Shown here in pieces: positions 8,606-18,555 of a DNA stretch of 64,000 bases; position 1 is the stretch's first letter; every line of letters begins with the position of its first letter. The stretch lies in assembly GCA_030586155.1 (NCBI GenBank), contig CP130741.1, forward strand, positions 3,280,680 to 3,344,679, written 5' to 3'. Origin of the DNA: Eubacteriaceae bacterium ES3 (GTDB taxonomy: Bacteria; Bacillota; Clostridia; Eubacteriales; Eubacteriaceae). A program made the position numbers and the translations under genes. The notes below the pieces were generated by a model. It saw only the letters and a program-made list of their open reading frames with translations, made no database searches and was not told the origin of the DNA.

Positions 8606-9274
8606 ATGCTCTTACAAAAGGAAAGAGAAGACGTGGTCCGCTATTGCCGGAAACTGATAGAAGCCGGACTGACCAAAGGAACAGGCGGCAATATCTCTAT
8701 TTTAAACCGAGAAAAAAGCCTGATGGCCATGAGCCCCAGCGGCATGGATTATTTTGAAACCGATCCCGAAGACATCGTAGTAATGGATGTAAAAGAAGGC
8801 CGCATCGTCGATGGCAAAAGAAAGCCTTCCAGCGAACATGAACTGCACCGGATTTTTTATATCAAACGAGATGACATCAATGCAGTAGTCCACACCCATT
8901 CGGTCTATTCAACCGTTCTGGCAACTCTCAGAGAAGGTCTTCCGGCCAGCAGCTACCTGGTTGCCCTGGCTGGTCTTGATGTTCGCTGTGCAGATTATGT
9001 AACCTTTGGCACCAACCAACTGGCCAAAGTCACTTTTGAAGCAATGATTGACCGGTACGCTGTTTTTATGGCCAACCACGGTCTTTTAACCGGCAGCAGG
9101 GATATTCTCAACGCTTTTAATATCGCCGAAGAAATTGAGCACTGCGCCGAAATTTATGTCAAAGCCCGGTCTATCGGTACTCCGGTCATTCTCGATGAAG
9201 CGGAAATGACTAAAATGATTCAGATTTTTAACAAGTCTTACGGGCAGAAAGTTGCCAAGGCGGATATGGAATAG
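8606..9274 (+). CDS. fucA: Class II aldolase (L-fuculose-phosphate aldolase-like)
   Basis: The 222 residues match the zinc aldolase/epimerase fold. Visible motifs are KGTGGNIS (phosphate loop), SPSG near 40, SSEHELH with the catalytic Glu, HTHS giving two zinc His, and ANHG with the third. FucA cleaves fuculose-1-phosphate to DHAP and lactaldehyde; related enzymes act on ribulose or methylthioribulose phosphates, so the substrate is not certain. The ATG at 8606 is chosen because AAGGAGG lies six bases upstream; a longer frame from 8471 overlaps the promoter. No sugar kinase or isomerase is adjacent. Confidence 0.88.
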   Translation: MLLQKEREDVVRYCRKLIEAGLTKGTGGNISILNREKSLMAMSPSGMDYFETDPEDIVVMDVKEGRIVDGKRKPSSEHELHRIFYIKRDDINAVVHTHSVYSTVLATLREGLPASSYLVALAGLDVRCADYVTFGTNQLAKVTFEAMIDRYAVFMANHGLLTGSRDILNAFNIAEEIEHCAEIYVKARSIGTPVILDEAEMTKMIQIFNKSYGQKVAKADME

Positions 9275-9284
9275 GAAAATTTTA

Positions 9285-9317
9285 AGAGCAGTTCAGCGCC
9301 TCGGCCTGGACTGCTCT
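9285..9317 (+). terminator. Weak hairpin after the aldolase
   Basis: AGAGCAGT (9285-9292) pairs with ACTGCTCT (9310-9317) around a GC-rich loop. There is only a short pyrimidine tail, so termination efficiency is doubtful. Confidence 0.5.
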
Positions 9318-9501
9318 CTTATGTAATGCATTTATTTTATGAATCCATAAAAACAATCTTTATTCATACTATAAAACTTTCTGACTTGGGTATATATCCC
9401 TTATCAGCCAACCGGAGGTATTTAGATGAAACATTCCAATGAACCTGATATAAATCTTTTGAAAAATCTCCTAGGGTGTGTCTGAAAAGTCAAAACACCA
9501 A

Positions 9502-9927
9502 TTATTTTGACAAAAGCCAGATGCCAGCAATGTAAACAAAGCTACAAAACGAAGATGCCAGCTTGTCATAACGAGTCGCAACTCTACGAAAATGTTTGAT
9601 TTTATTGAAAAAGCATTCAACCAGATGGCGTTCTTTATAAAGCCACCAGTCACAGTCCCAGGGTTCTTTGGTGTTTGACTTTGGCGGAATTGTATAGGTT
9701 GCACCCTGTGAAGTGATATAAGTCCGGATCTCTTTAGTTCCATAAGCTTTATCACCCAAAATGTTGGCATTTTTGATTTCAATGTTTGCCAGTAGACCAA
9801 TTGCAGCGGTATTATCGCTAATCTGGCCGCCTGAAAGTTCAAAGTGAATCGGATTACCCAGAGCGTCGACGACTGCGTGAATTTTAGTCGTGTTACCGCC
9901 CCGGCTTTTACCGATGTATTGATTCAC
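9502..9927 (-). CDS. IS427-type transposase, C-terminal part (orfB)
   Basis: The 141-residue frame holds the DDE catalytic end: the second Asp in ILGDKAYG, and the Glu in ERHLVECFFNKIKHFRRVATRYD, the family's C-terminal signature. It is expressed as a fusion with orfA by -1 frameshifting. The GTG at its start lies in the overlap zone and need not be used independently. Confidence 0.88.
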   Translation of the reverse strand: MNQYIGKSRGGNTTKIHAVVDALGNPIHFELSGGQISDNTAAIGLLANIEIKNANILGDKAYGTKEIRTYITSQGATYTIPPKSNTKEPWDCDWWLYKERHLVECFFNKIKHFRRVATRYDKLASSFCSFVYIAGIWLLSK

Positions 9928-9935
9928 TTCTGCAT

Positions 9936-10271
9936 TTACAGCCCCTTTTTAGCACCAGCACTGTGCTGATGCGCTTTTACAATGGTTGAATCAATGCTGA
10001 GATTTTCAAAGTCAGCATCGGTATTTAAGGCATGAAAAATATTTGCCAGTGTTTCGTCATCACGCCATTTACAGAAACGGCTGTAGACCGTTTTCCACGA
10101 ACCAAAACGTTCGGGAAGATCTCGCCACGCAGCACCACTTCGCGCAATCCATAAAATTGCGTTGAAGATTAACCGATTATCTTTTGGCGGTCGACCAGTT
10201 TTCGCTTTGGGAAATAAAGCTTTAATCTGTTCCCATTGTTCGTCTGTAATTTCATAGCGTTTTGATGGCAT
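9936..10271 (-). CDS. IS427-type transposase, N-terminal part (orfA) with -1 frameshift site
   Basis: The 111 residues include the DUF4096-type N-terminal domain (YEITDEQWEQIKALFPKAKTGRPP, RLIFNAILWIARSGAAWRDLP) and the first catalytic Asp in SIDSTIVKAHQHSAGAKKG. Near the end the minus strand reads A AAG GGG in frame, a canonical X XXY YYZ slippery heptamer. Slipping back one base continues into orfB without a stop (…GAKKGAVNAEVNQYIGKSRGG). Confidence 0.88.
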   Translation of the reverse strand: MPSKRYEITDEQWEQIKALFPKAKTGRPPKDNRLIFNAILWIARSGAAWRDLPERFGSWKTVYSRFCKWRDDETLANIFHALNTDADFENLSIDSTIVKAHQHSAGAKKGL

Positions 10272-10527
10272 TATCGTGCTCCCAACGTTTTGGTTTTATT
10301 TTAAAACGCATTGTGGTGATTGTAAAGATTTTGTTTTCAGACACGCCCTAGCTTTTTACATCACTGTTCGATTCAAAATATTATAGTCACTCAAGCGTTC
10401 TTTTAATCTATTTATATTATATTTAATGTTATTTATAAACTTTTACAGGATAATCCACCTTCTCACACCATTATAGTTTGCATGATAAACCAAATACCAT
10501 AGTTATCCTCCTCGTTCTTTCCTCGTA

Positions 10528-11880
10528 GATAAAGTCCGTATAATGGTGTAAAAAGAAAATGAGCCAAGAGCTCAAACCTCGGTTAAAATAAAAGTACCAC
10601 CCAATACCTAATCGAGGAGATGAACAAATGGCTCAATTAAATATTACACTGGACACAGAACTTTTGCACGGACTTTTTACAAAAGATTCCCGGGATGAGG
10701 CTTTTTCAAAGCTTCTGGAAACAATTCTTAACCAGGTGCTTGTAGCGCAATCGGCTGAGCAACTTGGTGCTGAACGCTATGAGCGATGCGAGGATCGGAC
10801 AGCTTACCGTAACGGTTTTAGGGATCGTGAATTAACAACGCGAATCGGTGGTATCACCCTGCGGATCCCTCGTCATCGTAACGGCGAATTCAGCACGACG
10901 ATGTTTCAGCGCTACCAGCGGAGCGAGCAGGCTCTGATGCTGGCAATGATCGAAATGGTCATTAATGGGGTTTCAACCCGCAAAATCGAAAACATTACAG
11001 AAGAACTTTGTGGCCAGAGCTTTTCAAAATCAACAGTTTCAAAGCTGTGTGAAAATCTGGATCCGGTAGTAAACGGTTTTCGTAACCGAACGCTTGAAAA
11101 GCATTATCCATTTATAATTGTGGATGCTTTATATCTCAAAGTTCGCGAAGACAGCAGAGTCCGGTCAAAAGGTCTATTGGTAGCAACCGCAGTCAACGAA
11201 AATGGCAATCGTGAAGTAATTGGTTTTCAGCTGAATGATACCGAAACAGAATCAAGCTGGGGAGATTTTTTTCAAAATCTCAAAGAGCGTGGTCTGACAG
11301 CCGTTGATCTGATAGTATCCGATAATCACAAAGGACTTGTAAATGCGATTAAAAAACATTTTCAGGGATCCACCTGGCAGAGATGCCAGACACATTTCTC
11401 AAGAAATGTACTGGATAAAACGCCCAAAAATCAGCAGTCCGAATTGAAATCCTATCTGAAACGCATCTACAATGCAGTAAATATTGAAGATGCCCGCAAC
11501 CTGCTGAAAGACACACTGAGACATTTTGAATCCAAAGCACCAAAAGCGATTGAAATACTCGAAGAAGGTTTTGATGATGTGATGGCTGTAATGAGTCTTC
11601 CTGAGAAATACCGGAAAAGACTGCGCACAACCAACAGTATCGAACGACTCAACGAGGAAATCAGGCGTCGTGATCGCGTGATCCGCATTTATCCCAACGA
11701 AAAATCGGTTATCCGTTTACTGGGTGCGCTGCTTATGGAACAGGATGAAAAATGGTCTTCCGGCAGAAAATATCTGGATATGCAGGATTACTATGAATTT
11801 TTAAAAGAACAGACGGCTGCTGTTTCATCAGCAGCCTAGTTAAACCCACCGAGGTTTTTACACACTATTTTGGACTTGAC
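10528..11880 (+). mobile_element. IS256-family insertion sequence
   Basis: Left end (from about 10528) and right end (to about 11880) form imperfect inverted repeats of about 26 bp (18 of 26 matching), both ending inward with GTGTAAAAA. The 10-bp direct repeat TTTCCTCGTA occurs immediately outside each end (10518-10527, 11881-11890), consistent with the 8-9-bp target duplication of IS256 elements. The exact boundary is uncertain by one or two bases. Confidence 0.9.
10628..11839 (+). CDS. IS256-family (MULE) transposase
   Basis: This 403-residue full-length transposase carries a DDE triad: Asp in IIVDALYLKVRE (about residue 168), Asp in VSDNHKGL (about 232) and Glu in TTNSIERLNEEIRRRDRVIR (about 340). 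The C-x2-H-type motif WQRCQTHFSRNV is present between them. The ribosome site GAGGAG is seven bases upstream. Nothing is broken, so it is probably functional. Confidence 0.95.
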   Translation: MAQLNITLDTELLHGLFTKDSRDEAFSKLLETILNQVLVAQSAEQLGAERYERCEDRTAYRNGFRDRELTTRIGGITLRIPRHRNGEFSTTMFQRYQRSEQALMLAMIEMVINGVSTRKIENITEELCGQSFSKSTVSKLCENLDPVVNGFRNRTLEKHYPFIIVDALYLKVREDSRVRSKGLLVATAVNENGNREVIGFQLNDTETESSWGDFFQNLKERGLTAVDLIVSDNHKGLVNAIKKHFQGSTWQRCQTHFSRNVLDKTPKNQQSELKSYLKRIYNAVNIEDARNLLKDTLRHFESKAPKAIEILEEGFDDVMAVMSLPEKYRKRLRTTNSIERLNEEIRRRDRVIRIYPNEKSVIRLLGALLMEQDEKWSSGRKYLDMQDYYEFLKEQTAAVSSAA

Positions 11881-12069
11881 TTTCCTCGTATGAACAGATA
11901 TTTAAAAAATAGTACTTAAACATCTGTAAATACTCTGTTTAAGATCAAATAAATCGGGAATATTAAAATAAACCATTCAAACAAGCATCTTTAAACTTTT
12001 CATACATTTGCACTTTTATAATAGTTAACGATGCTAAATTAAAAATTCTTTAAAAAAGGAGTGAGAATA

Positions 12070-15000
12070 ATGGAAGAAAAAGACTTCAAAATGGGAATGA
12101 GACTGTCAACAAAGCTCATTCTAATGACACTGCTGATTGCGTTCGGTATGGCAGCTGTACTAGGAATTTTTGCCGTCATTCGCGGCAGTGATACCGTTAC
12201 AAGCCAATATGAAATTCAATCTAGTATGTACGTTGAAGAAAGCGCCGCCCATATTGGGGCATTAATCACTGGTAATTTAACGACTCTGGATCAAATCGCT
12301 AAACAAAGTGGCATAGTCGGTATGGACTTTGCCACACAATCAGCATCATTGACACAAGAAGTGACAAATCTCGGCTATGAGGATATGGCTGTTGTCGGTC
12401 TTGACCGCCATGGTCAATACATCATCAGTGGTGGTGAATTTGATCTGGGTGATGAATTCTGGTACGAGGAAGCTTATGCCGGTAATTTAAGCATTTCTGA
12501 TGTATCGATCAGTCTGGTTACAGGACAGCCTGCTGTTTTTGAAGTAGCTCCAATTAAAAATAACGGGTCTGTAGTCGGTATCCTGCTCGGTCGCCGAAGC
12601 CCAGATTTTATGACAGATGTTGTCACCAGTCTCGGTGATGGCGAAACTCAATACGGAATGGTCATCAGCCAGAACGGCGTAATGATGGCCCACCCCAACC
12701 CGGAGCTGGTTATCAATCAAACCAATGTCTATGACAATATTGAGGTTGACGGTCCTCAAGGTATGGGTGCACAGCTTCAGGCTCTCGACTCCAGCGTAAT
12801 CTCTTCTTTTGAATATATTTATAACGGCGACATAAAACTTGCCAACGTAGCCCCAATTCCGGGAACCAGCTGGCAGTTGATCATTACTCAATCAGAAGAA
12901 TCCATGCTGGCGCCAATTAACGCACTGAAAAATGGGATTCTTCTAATTGTGGGCCTAGCCTGTATTATTGCTGCGATAATCTCATTTATCGTTTCCCGAA
13001 GAATCGCTAAACCGGTTATTGCTGCCAATGATATGATTAAGGAAGTCAATCTCGGCCATTTAAGCCATCGTGTTCAGGTAACAACTCGGGATGAAGTTGG
13101 TGAGTTAAGCACCTCGCTTAATCACCTGACTGATTATTTGCAATTCCAGGTTCTGGGGCTAATGAACAAAATTTCTGCGGGCGATGTCATCGGTCTTCAG
13201 TTTGAAGCTGCAGATTCTCAAGATGAGGTTGCTCCAGCACTTAAAAATACCGTTGATACTATTCAAGCCCTGATTAGCGAAGCAACCGGTCTTTCCGATG
13301 CTGCCAAAGCTGGTCAATGGGAAACCCGGGGTAATGCCGATGCCTTTGAAGGCGGGTTTAAGGATATTGTTCAGGGCGTTAATGAAACCCTGGATATTGT
13401 CGTTGATCAGATGGTCTGGTATGAATCTATTCTGGATGCTGTTCCCTTCCCAATCCACGTTACCGATAATGATATGAAATGGACCTTCATGAATGCCGCC
13501 TTTGAAGACACGATGATCAGAAACAACGTTTTAACCGATCGTAAATCTGGTTATGGCATGGATTGCTACAACGCCAACGCCGATATCTGTCAGACTGAGG
13601 GCTGTGGTATCAGACGACTGGTTGATCAGGGGTTGACCGACAGCTATTTTGAATGGGACGGACGTTATAACAAGCAGGACACAGCATATCTTAAAGATAA
13701 AAACGGTAAAAATGTCGGCTTCGTAGAAACTGTCACGGATTTGACTCAGATGATCTCAGTCAGCAATTTCACCAATGCTGAAGTCAAAAAGCTGGCTCAA
13801 AACCTTGATGGTCTGGCCAAAGGAAATCTTGACTTTGACCTTTCCTTAGAAGAAAGCAATGAATACACAACTGAAGTCAGTGCACAGTTTTTAGAAATTC
13901 AAAACAATCTGGGTGAAGTCAAAAATTCAGTTGAAAGACTGATTAACGATGCTACCATGATGGCGCTTGCCGGTATCCAGGGGGATTTAGATACTCGAGC
14001 TGATGCCAGTGCCCATCAGGGCGAATTTGCAGAGATTGTTGTCGGTCTCAATGGTATTATGGATGCAGTGGTGGCTCCGATCAAAGAAGCCAGTGCGACG
14101 CTCAAAGAACTGTCACAGGGAAATTTAAATACTGGCATGACCGGTCACTACAATGGAGATTACGTTCAGATAAAAGACGATATGAATCAGACTGTCAGCT
14201 TCCTCAAACGCTATGTGGATGAAATTACCACCACCCTATCAGAAATCGGTCAGGGTAATCTGGATATCGAAATAACCGCTGAATACCTCGGTGACTTCCA
14301 ATCCATCAAAGATTCTTTAAACCGTATTGCCAACGAATTAAGCACCACCCTCTCAGCTATCGGTGATGCCTCCAGTCAGGTGGAAGCCGGTGCCAATCAA
14401 ATCTCAGATGGTGGTCAGGCATTGTCGCAAGGGGCCACTGAACAGGCTGCCGCCATTGAACAACTCAACGCTTCGATGGATGAAGTAGCCAGCGATACAG
14501 GACGGAATGCCACCAATGCCAACCAGGCCAATACTCTATCCAACGATGTGAAAGATAGTGCTGAGGCGGGTAATAATCAGATGAATGAAATGGTTGGAGC
14601 CATGACAGAAATCAATGAATCTTCCAATAACATTTCAAAAATTATTAAGGTCATTGATGACATCGCCTTCCAGACCAATATTCTGGCTCTCAACGCCGCT
14701 GTCGAAGCAGCACGAGCCGGTCAGCATGGTAAAGGATTTGCTGTTGTAGCAGAAGAAGTCCGAACCTTGGCTGCCAGAAGCGCCGAAGCCGCCCGGGAAA
14801 CCACTGATCTCATTGAAGGCTCAATTCATTCAGTTGAATCCGGTACCGCTATTGCCAATCAAACTGCCGAAAGCCTGAAAGAAATCCTTGATAAGATCGA
14901 ATCCATGAGCAAATTGGTTGGCGAAATCGCCAACGCATCCAATGCTCAGGCGACCAAGATCAATGAAATCAACCAGGGTATCGATCAGGTCTCCACGGTC

Positions 15001-15231
15001 GTCCAGACCAACTCGGCAACAGCCCAGGAAAGCGCCGCCGCCAGCGAAGAACTCTCTGGTCAGGCTGAACTTTTAATGAGTCGGGTTGCCGCTTTTAAAC
15101 TAAAATCAAACACTAAAAATACTGCCTATAGCTCCGTATCAAGGCAAGCGTCATCTGTAAAAACCGCTCCCCTGGAGTATGAAGAAGAACCCAGTATAAA
15201 GCTTGATGATTTTGATTTTGACAAATATTAA
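12070..15231 (+). CDS. Methyl-accepting chemotaxis protein with dCache, PAS and multiple HAMP segments
   Basis: The order over 1053 residues is: TM1 (about 13-37), extracytoplasmic double-Cache sensor (about 45-280), TM2 (about 288-310), HAMP, a PAS domain (about 448-560) with a Cys triad (C-x7-C-x4-C), two or three further HAMP-like repeats (DLDTRAD, GNLNTGM, GNLDIEI), then the signalling hairpin whose tip contains [20 protein letters not shown]. It sits in the membrane and signals to CheA/CheW, which are not in this window. I start at the ATG (12070) because the AGGAG ends at 12061; a GTG at 12061 is too close. A strong hairpin follows. The Cache ligand is unknown. Confidence 0.93.
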   Translation: MEEKDFKMGMRLSTKLILMTLLIAFGMAAVLGIFAVIRGSDTVTSQYEIQSSMYVEESAAHIGALITGNLTTLDQIAKQSGIVGMDFATQSASLTQEVTNLGYEDMAVVGLDRHGQYIISGGEFDLGDEFWYEEAYAGNLSISDVSISLVTGQPAVFEVAPIKNNGSVVGILLGRRSPDFMTDVVTSLGDGETQYGMVISQNGVMMAHPNPELVINQTNVYDNIEVDGPQGMGAQLQALDSSVISSFEYIYNGDIKLANVAPIPGTSWQLIITQSEESMLAPINALKNGILLIVGLACIIAAIISFIVSRRIAKPVIAANDMIKEVNLGHLSHRVQVTTRDEVGELSTSLNHLTDYLQFQVLGLMNKISAGDVIGLQFEAADSQDEVAPALKNTVDTIQALISEATGLSDAAKAGQWETRGNADAFEGGFKDIVQGVNETLDIVVDQMVWYESILDAVPFPIHVTDNDMKWTFMNAAFEDTMIRNNVLTDRKSGYGMDCYNANADICQTEGCGIRRLVDQGLTDSYFEWDGRYNKQDTAYLKDKNGKNVGFVETVTDLTQMISVSNFTNAEVKKLAQNLDGLAKGNLDFDLSLEESNEYTTEVSAQFLEIQNNLGEVKNSVERLINDATMMALAGIQGDLDTRADASAHQGEFAEIVVGLNGIMDAVVAPIKEASATLKELSQGNLNTGMTGHYNGDYVQIKDDMNQTVSFLKRYVDEITTTLSEIGQGNLDIEITAEYLGDFQSIKDSLNRIANELSTTLSAIGDASSQVEAGANQISDGGQALSQGATEQAAAIEQLNASMDEVASDTGRNATNANQANTLSNDVKDSAEAGNNQMNEMVGAMTEINESSNNISKIIKVIDDIAFQTNILALNAAVEAARAGQHGKGFAVVAEEVRTLAARSAEAARETTDLIEGSIHSVESGTAIANQTAESLKEILDKIESMSKLVGEIANASNAQATKINEINQGIDQVSTVVQTNSATAQESAAASEELSGQAELLMSRVAAFKLKSNTKNTAYSSVSRQASSVKTAPLEYEEEPSIKLDDFDFDKY

Positions 15232-15233
15232 GA

Positions 15234-15271
15234 AAAAGGACGATTCTGAAATATTTCAGAATCGTCCTTTT
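15234..15271. terminator. Strong terminator after the first receptor
   Basis: Near-perfect inverted repeat of about 17 bp (AAAAGGACGATTCTGAAA with its complement) around a 3-nt loop, A-rich on the left and T-rich on the right. It may also serve the convergent receptor gene ending at 15368. Confidence 0.88.
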
Positions 15272-15367
15272 CTCTTGTTTTAACTCACTTATGCGTCTTG
15301 GCATCAGATAGAAAACTACCAACCTGATTATTTTACTAGTCAGAAAGTGGTCACTACTCAGAACTCA

Positions 15368-18133
15368 TTATTTAAGTTTAAAATCCGATACCATGCTTTC
15401 CAGGATTTGCGCTTGCGAGGCAATTTGCTGACTGGCTGAAGCACTTTCTTCAGCCGTTGCGGTATTTCTTTGTGTTACTTCGGCAATCTGATCCACCCCA
15501 ATGTTAATCTCATTAATAGCTGTCGCCTGCTCATTTGAAGCTTGGGCGATCTGGCCTACAATATCTACTGCATCCGAGATCCCTTTGACAATTTCTTCTA
15601 ATGATTCAGCTGTAATTTGGGCCATCTTGTTGCCTTCTTCAACTGTCTCTACTGAAGATTCAATTAATTCAGTCGTTTCCTTGGCTGCCTGAGCACTTCT
15701 AGCCGCCAGCGTTCTGACTTCCTCAGCGACTACCGCAAACCCTTTACCATGTTCACCAGCACGGGCAGCTTCGACGGCTGCATTGAGGGCCAGAATATTA
15801 GTCTGAAAAGCAATATCGTCGATTACTTTTATAATCTTGGCAATGCCCTGAGAAGACTCACTGATCTGATCCATTGCCGCAAGCATCTCACTCATCTGCT
15901 CATTCCCGCTTTGCGCCTCTTTCCGAGCCTTCTCCGACAACTCATTGGCTTTATTGGCATTAACCGCATTTTCCCTGGTTTGAGATGCAATTTCAGTGAT
16001 GGTAGCAGAGATTTCCTGAATGGAACTGGCCTGTTCAGACGATCCTTCCGCCAGACTCGAGCTGGCATCAGCGATCTGTTCTGTTCCTGCTTCAACCTGG
16101 CCCGACGCCGACTGTATCTCTGAAAGCACCTGATTCATCTGTTCCAATATATGATTGATGGAATCTTTCAGCCTCATAAAATCGCCCATAAACAGTCCGT
16201 TTATTTCGCCGGTAAAATCCTTTTCCGCCATCTGTCCTACCGTTTGGGTGATTTCTTCAATATAACCGTTAATGGCTCTAACACTATTTCCCAAGCTCAT
16301 ATTAATCATCTGATACATCATCGCAATGGATTCCGTATCTTCATCATATTCTGCGTCATCAATCGAAATACTCAAATCACCAACTGCCAGACGGGACAGA
16401 TTAGATACCAGTTTTTCTACTTCACGTTCCTGATAATCTGAAACTTTTTTAGCCAGTTCAACCTGCTTTTGAACCTCTTTGGCCTGTTCATCAGCCTGGT
16501 CGGCAATCCGTTTTTGGATATCCGCCTGTTTCTCAGCTTCAAGCATCTGGTCTTCAATCAGTTTTGCCTGGTCTTCAGCTTTGAGCTGAGCCTGCTGGGA
16601 TTCCAGCTGGGCATTTTTAATTTCAGTCTGATCGACAAGAATTTCCATCTGGCCAACCAGGTTTCCATCATAATCCTCGACCGGTGTGTTGAAAGTTGCA
16701 TAGTTGGCATTTCTAATTACGACTTCATCTTCCACAGTTTCTCTTTCCGCCAGCGCCTTTCGGCCCGGACAGGATTCGGAATCACAAAGGTCTGTCTGCA
16801 GCAGCTCGTAACATTTCTGGCCCAGGATTTGCTCTGCGCTTGTTCCCACCGCTTTAACTCCCGCCTGATTAACAAATTTAATCTGATAATCGGTATCCAT
16901 TAGGATAGTCGGGAAGGGAATAGCATCCAGCCGCTTGACAAAGACATCCACCAGACCGTTTATATCTGTAATCAAATGCCCATAAGCACCTTCATACTGA
17001 CTTATATCCCCACGTTTCGTATGATCTCCAACCATGGTCGCTTGAGTAATCGTCTCTACATCATTGATCACACCTTTGAGTACATTTACTGTTTCTGAAA
17101 AAGCGTTCGCAACTACACCAATTTCATCATTAGACTGCATATCCATGGCAATATCAAAGTCACCTCTTGCCACACTGCCAGCAATCTCTGAAATCTTTTT
17201 AAGCGGTCTTCTAACCATCTGATTAATCAATAGTGTTAATAAGATAAAGACTATAACCGCTATGGCGGCTGCAATCCCATAAATCACTGTTCTGGTCTGC
17301 TGTATCTGGGCCAAAACTTCCGTCCGATCATTGATTACCTTAATATAGCCTTTTACCTCTCCACTGTAATCGGTAAAGGGGATCAGAACAACTCCTGCAC
17401 TGCTTCCCTCTTCCACAATATATTCAATTTCTCCATTATAAAGACTTTCAGTTACAGCTGGCTCCAGGGGCCAGTTATCGGTCTCCTGAGTACCTGCCAG
17501 AAAAGGAATCGTTCCATCTTCTACTGCTTCAGTATCAAAGAGATAGATAAAATAAGCCTCACCGCCGAATTGCTCCTGAGTTGAGGTCAGGAACGTATCA
17601 TCAAAGCGGTTGCCAAATTCAACGGACCCAATCGCTTCGCCATTATAAAACATAGGTACAACCACCCGGACGCCATAACCGGCAACACCACCTTCAAGAC
17701 CCATGACAGTTTGACCAGTTGCATTAGCTTCATTAACTGTCTGACGAATATCATAGAGACTGTCTCCGTACTTTTCCGGGCTGTGCAGCCGTAAAAAGGA
17801 GGTAGAATCCGGTAGATGAAACTGAAACTGATAGATCTCATCTTTGAGCAGGTCATATCTGGCACTGTATAATTCAAGCAGCCCCTCTCTGTCCCGTTCA
17901 TAAAACAGCCGCTGGGTTTCCGGATCATTGGCAATCACTTCCACCGCAATCTTAATGGCATCTACTTCACTATCCAGAGCGCTTAAAACTGACTGCCCCA
18001 AAAGAAGACCGGCCTCTTCTTCCCGTTCTGACAGAAGATTTGTGGTATATGTATTACTGATTACTGCCAAAATCAGTACCCCTACCAGAACCACAATGGA
18101 TACAATTAATGATAGTTTTCTGCTTAAACTCAT
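15368..18133 (-). CDS. Methyl-accepting chemotaxis protein with Cache-type sensor, PAS and long coiled coil
   Basis: The order over 921 residues is: TM1 (about 8-28), a Cache-like periplasmic sensor (about 30-285) with the [20 protein letters not shown] segment seen in dCache_3-like sensors, TM2 (about 288-312), HAMP, a PAS domain (about 395-510) with C-x8-C-x4-C, a Gln/Glu/Lys/Ala-rich coiled coil (about 510-585), a HAMP-like repeat, and a signalling tip with [19 protein letters not shown]. Its PAS is clearly related to that of the receptor at 12070 (DAIPFP versus DAVPFP, same Cys triad). It has its own 17-bp-spaced promoter upstream. Confidence 0.93.
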   Translation of the reverse strand: MSLSRKLSLIVSIVVLVGVLILAVISNTYTTNLLSEREEEAGLLLGQSVLSALDSEVDAIKIAVEVIANDPETQRLFYERDREGLLELYSARYDLLKDEIYQFQFHLPDSTSFLRLHSPEKYGDSLYDIRQTVNEANATGQTVMGLEGGVAGYGVRVVVPMFYNGEAIGSVEFGNRFDDTFLTSTQEQFGGEAYFIYLFDTEAVEDGTIPFLAGTQETDNWPLEPAVTESLYNGEIEYIVEEGSSAGVVLIPFTDYSGEVKGYIKVINDRTEVLAQIQQTRTVIYGIAAAIAVIVFILLTLLINQMVRRPLKKISEIAGSVARGDFDIAMDMQSNDEIGVVANAFSETVNVLKGVINDVETITQATMVGDHTKRGDISQYEGAYGHLITDINGLVDVFVKRLDAIPFPTILMDTDYQIKFVNQAGVKAVGTSAEQILGQKCYELLQTDLCDSESCPGRKALAERETVEDEVVIRNANYATFNTPVEDYDGNLVGQMEILVDQTEIKNAQLESQQAQLKAEDQAKLIEDQMLEAEKQADIQKRIADQADEQAKEVQKQVELAKKVSDYQEREVEKLVSNLSRLAVGDLSISIDDAEYDEDTESIAMMYQMINMSLGNSVRAINGYIEEITQTVGQMAEKDFTGEINGLFMGDFMRLKDSINHILEQMNQVLSEIQSASGQVEAGTEQIADASSSLAEGSSEQASSIQEISATITEIASQTRENAVNANKANELSEKARKEAQSGNEQMSEMLAAMDQISESSQGIAKIIKVIDDIAFQTNILALNAAVEAARAGEHGKGFAVVAEEVRTLAARSAQAAKETTELIESSVETVEEGNKMAQITAESLEEIVKGISDAVDIVGQIAQASNEQATAINEINIGVDQIAEVTQRNTATAEESASASQQIASQAQILESMVSDFKLK

Positions 18134-18201
18134 TTTCGTCCCCTTAAATATTATTATTTATTCTTTTCTAAGAATTAATATCCTACTTTCATTTCGATTT
18201 A

Positions 18202-18230
18202 ATTATAATAAATATAAATAACTATTGCAA
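18202..18230 (-). promoter_or_regulatory. Promoter of the minus-strand receptor gene
   Basis: Minus strand TTGCAA (18225-18230), a 17-bp spacer and TATAAT (18202-18207), about 70 bases before the ATG at 18133. Confidence 0.65.
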
Positions 18231-18555
18231 CAGAACAATTTTAAATAAGACTCACATTATCTTTTCAGTTAAATTCAATTATATTGATCTATTCTTATAA
18301 TTAAGCGCCTTATCTCTAAATAAAAGCCACCAGCAGTTTTTCAATCCAGCAAATAGCTAGATCTAACCGTTAATATCCATGCTTATTTTTTACATATTTT
18401 TAACCTTTGAAGCGATGTTTTTACTCTTTTTTACTATATAATTAGAGAAATTGCATCTATTGAAGAATACTTCAATCTTTTTCACTATTCAATGTTATTT
18501 TATCAATTCATACGGTATACACATATTATCAATGAAAATAAAGGGAGGCCTTATC
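18231..18555. other. AT-rich intergenic region between divergent receptor genes
   Basis: There is no gene here. It holds upstream sequence for both receptors. A TATAAT at 18437-18442 could be the -10 of the plus-strand receptor but has no convincing -35. An AAGGGAGG ribosome site ends at 18548. Confidence 0.5.

Larger units (their letters stand above)
9474..10348 (-). mobile_element. IS5-family (IS427-like) insertion sequence
   Basis: This 875-bp unit has terminal inverted repeats starting GGG(T/C)GTGTCTGAAAA at both ends and is flanked by TA on each side (9472-9473, 10349-10350), the usual target duplication of the IS427 group. The transposase is split over two frames joined by a -1 slippery site. 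Both frames are intact, so the element may be active. Confidence 0.9.
9426..10386 (+). pseudogene. Small ORF split by the IS5-like element
   Basis: CGGAGGT lies upstream of an ATG at 9426. The frame reads 15 codons (starting MKHSNEPDINLLKNL) into the insertion sequence. Joining the flanks at the duplicated TA restores the frame for another 12 codons to TAG at 10384-10386. The 27-residue product matches nothing I know; it could be a peptide or the start of a gene whose remainder is lost. The good ribosome site makes it more than a chance ATG. Confidence 0.4.

Noticed and set aside
15749-16903. Long plus-strand frames opposite the receptor gene at 15368-18133
   Set aside because: They mirror the conserved signalling domain and coiled coil, have no ribosome sites and match no family.
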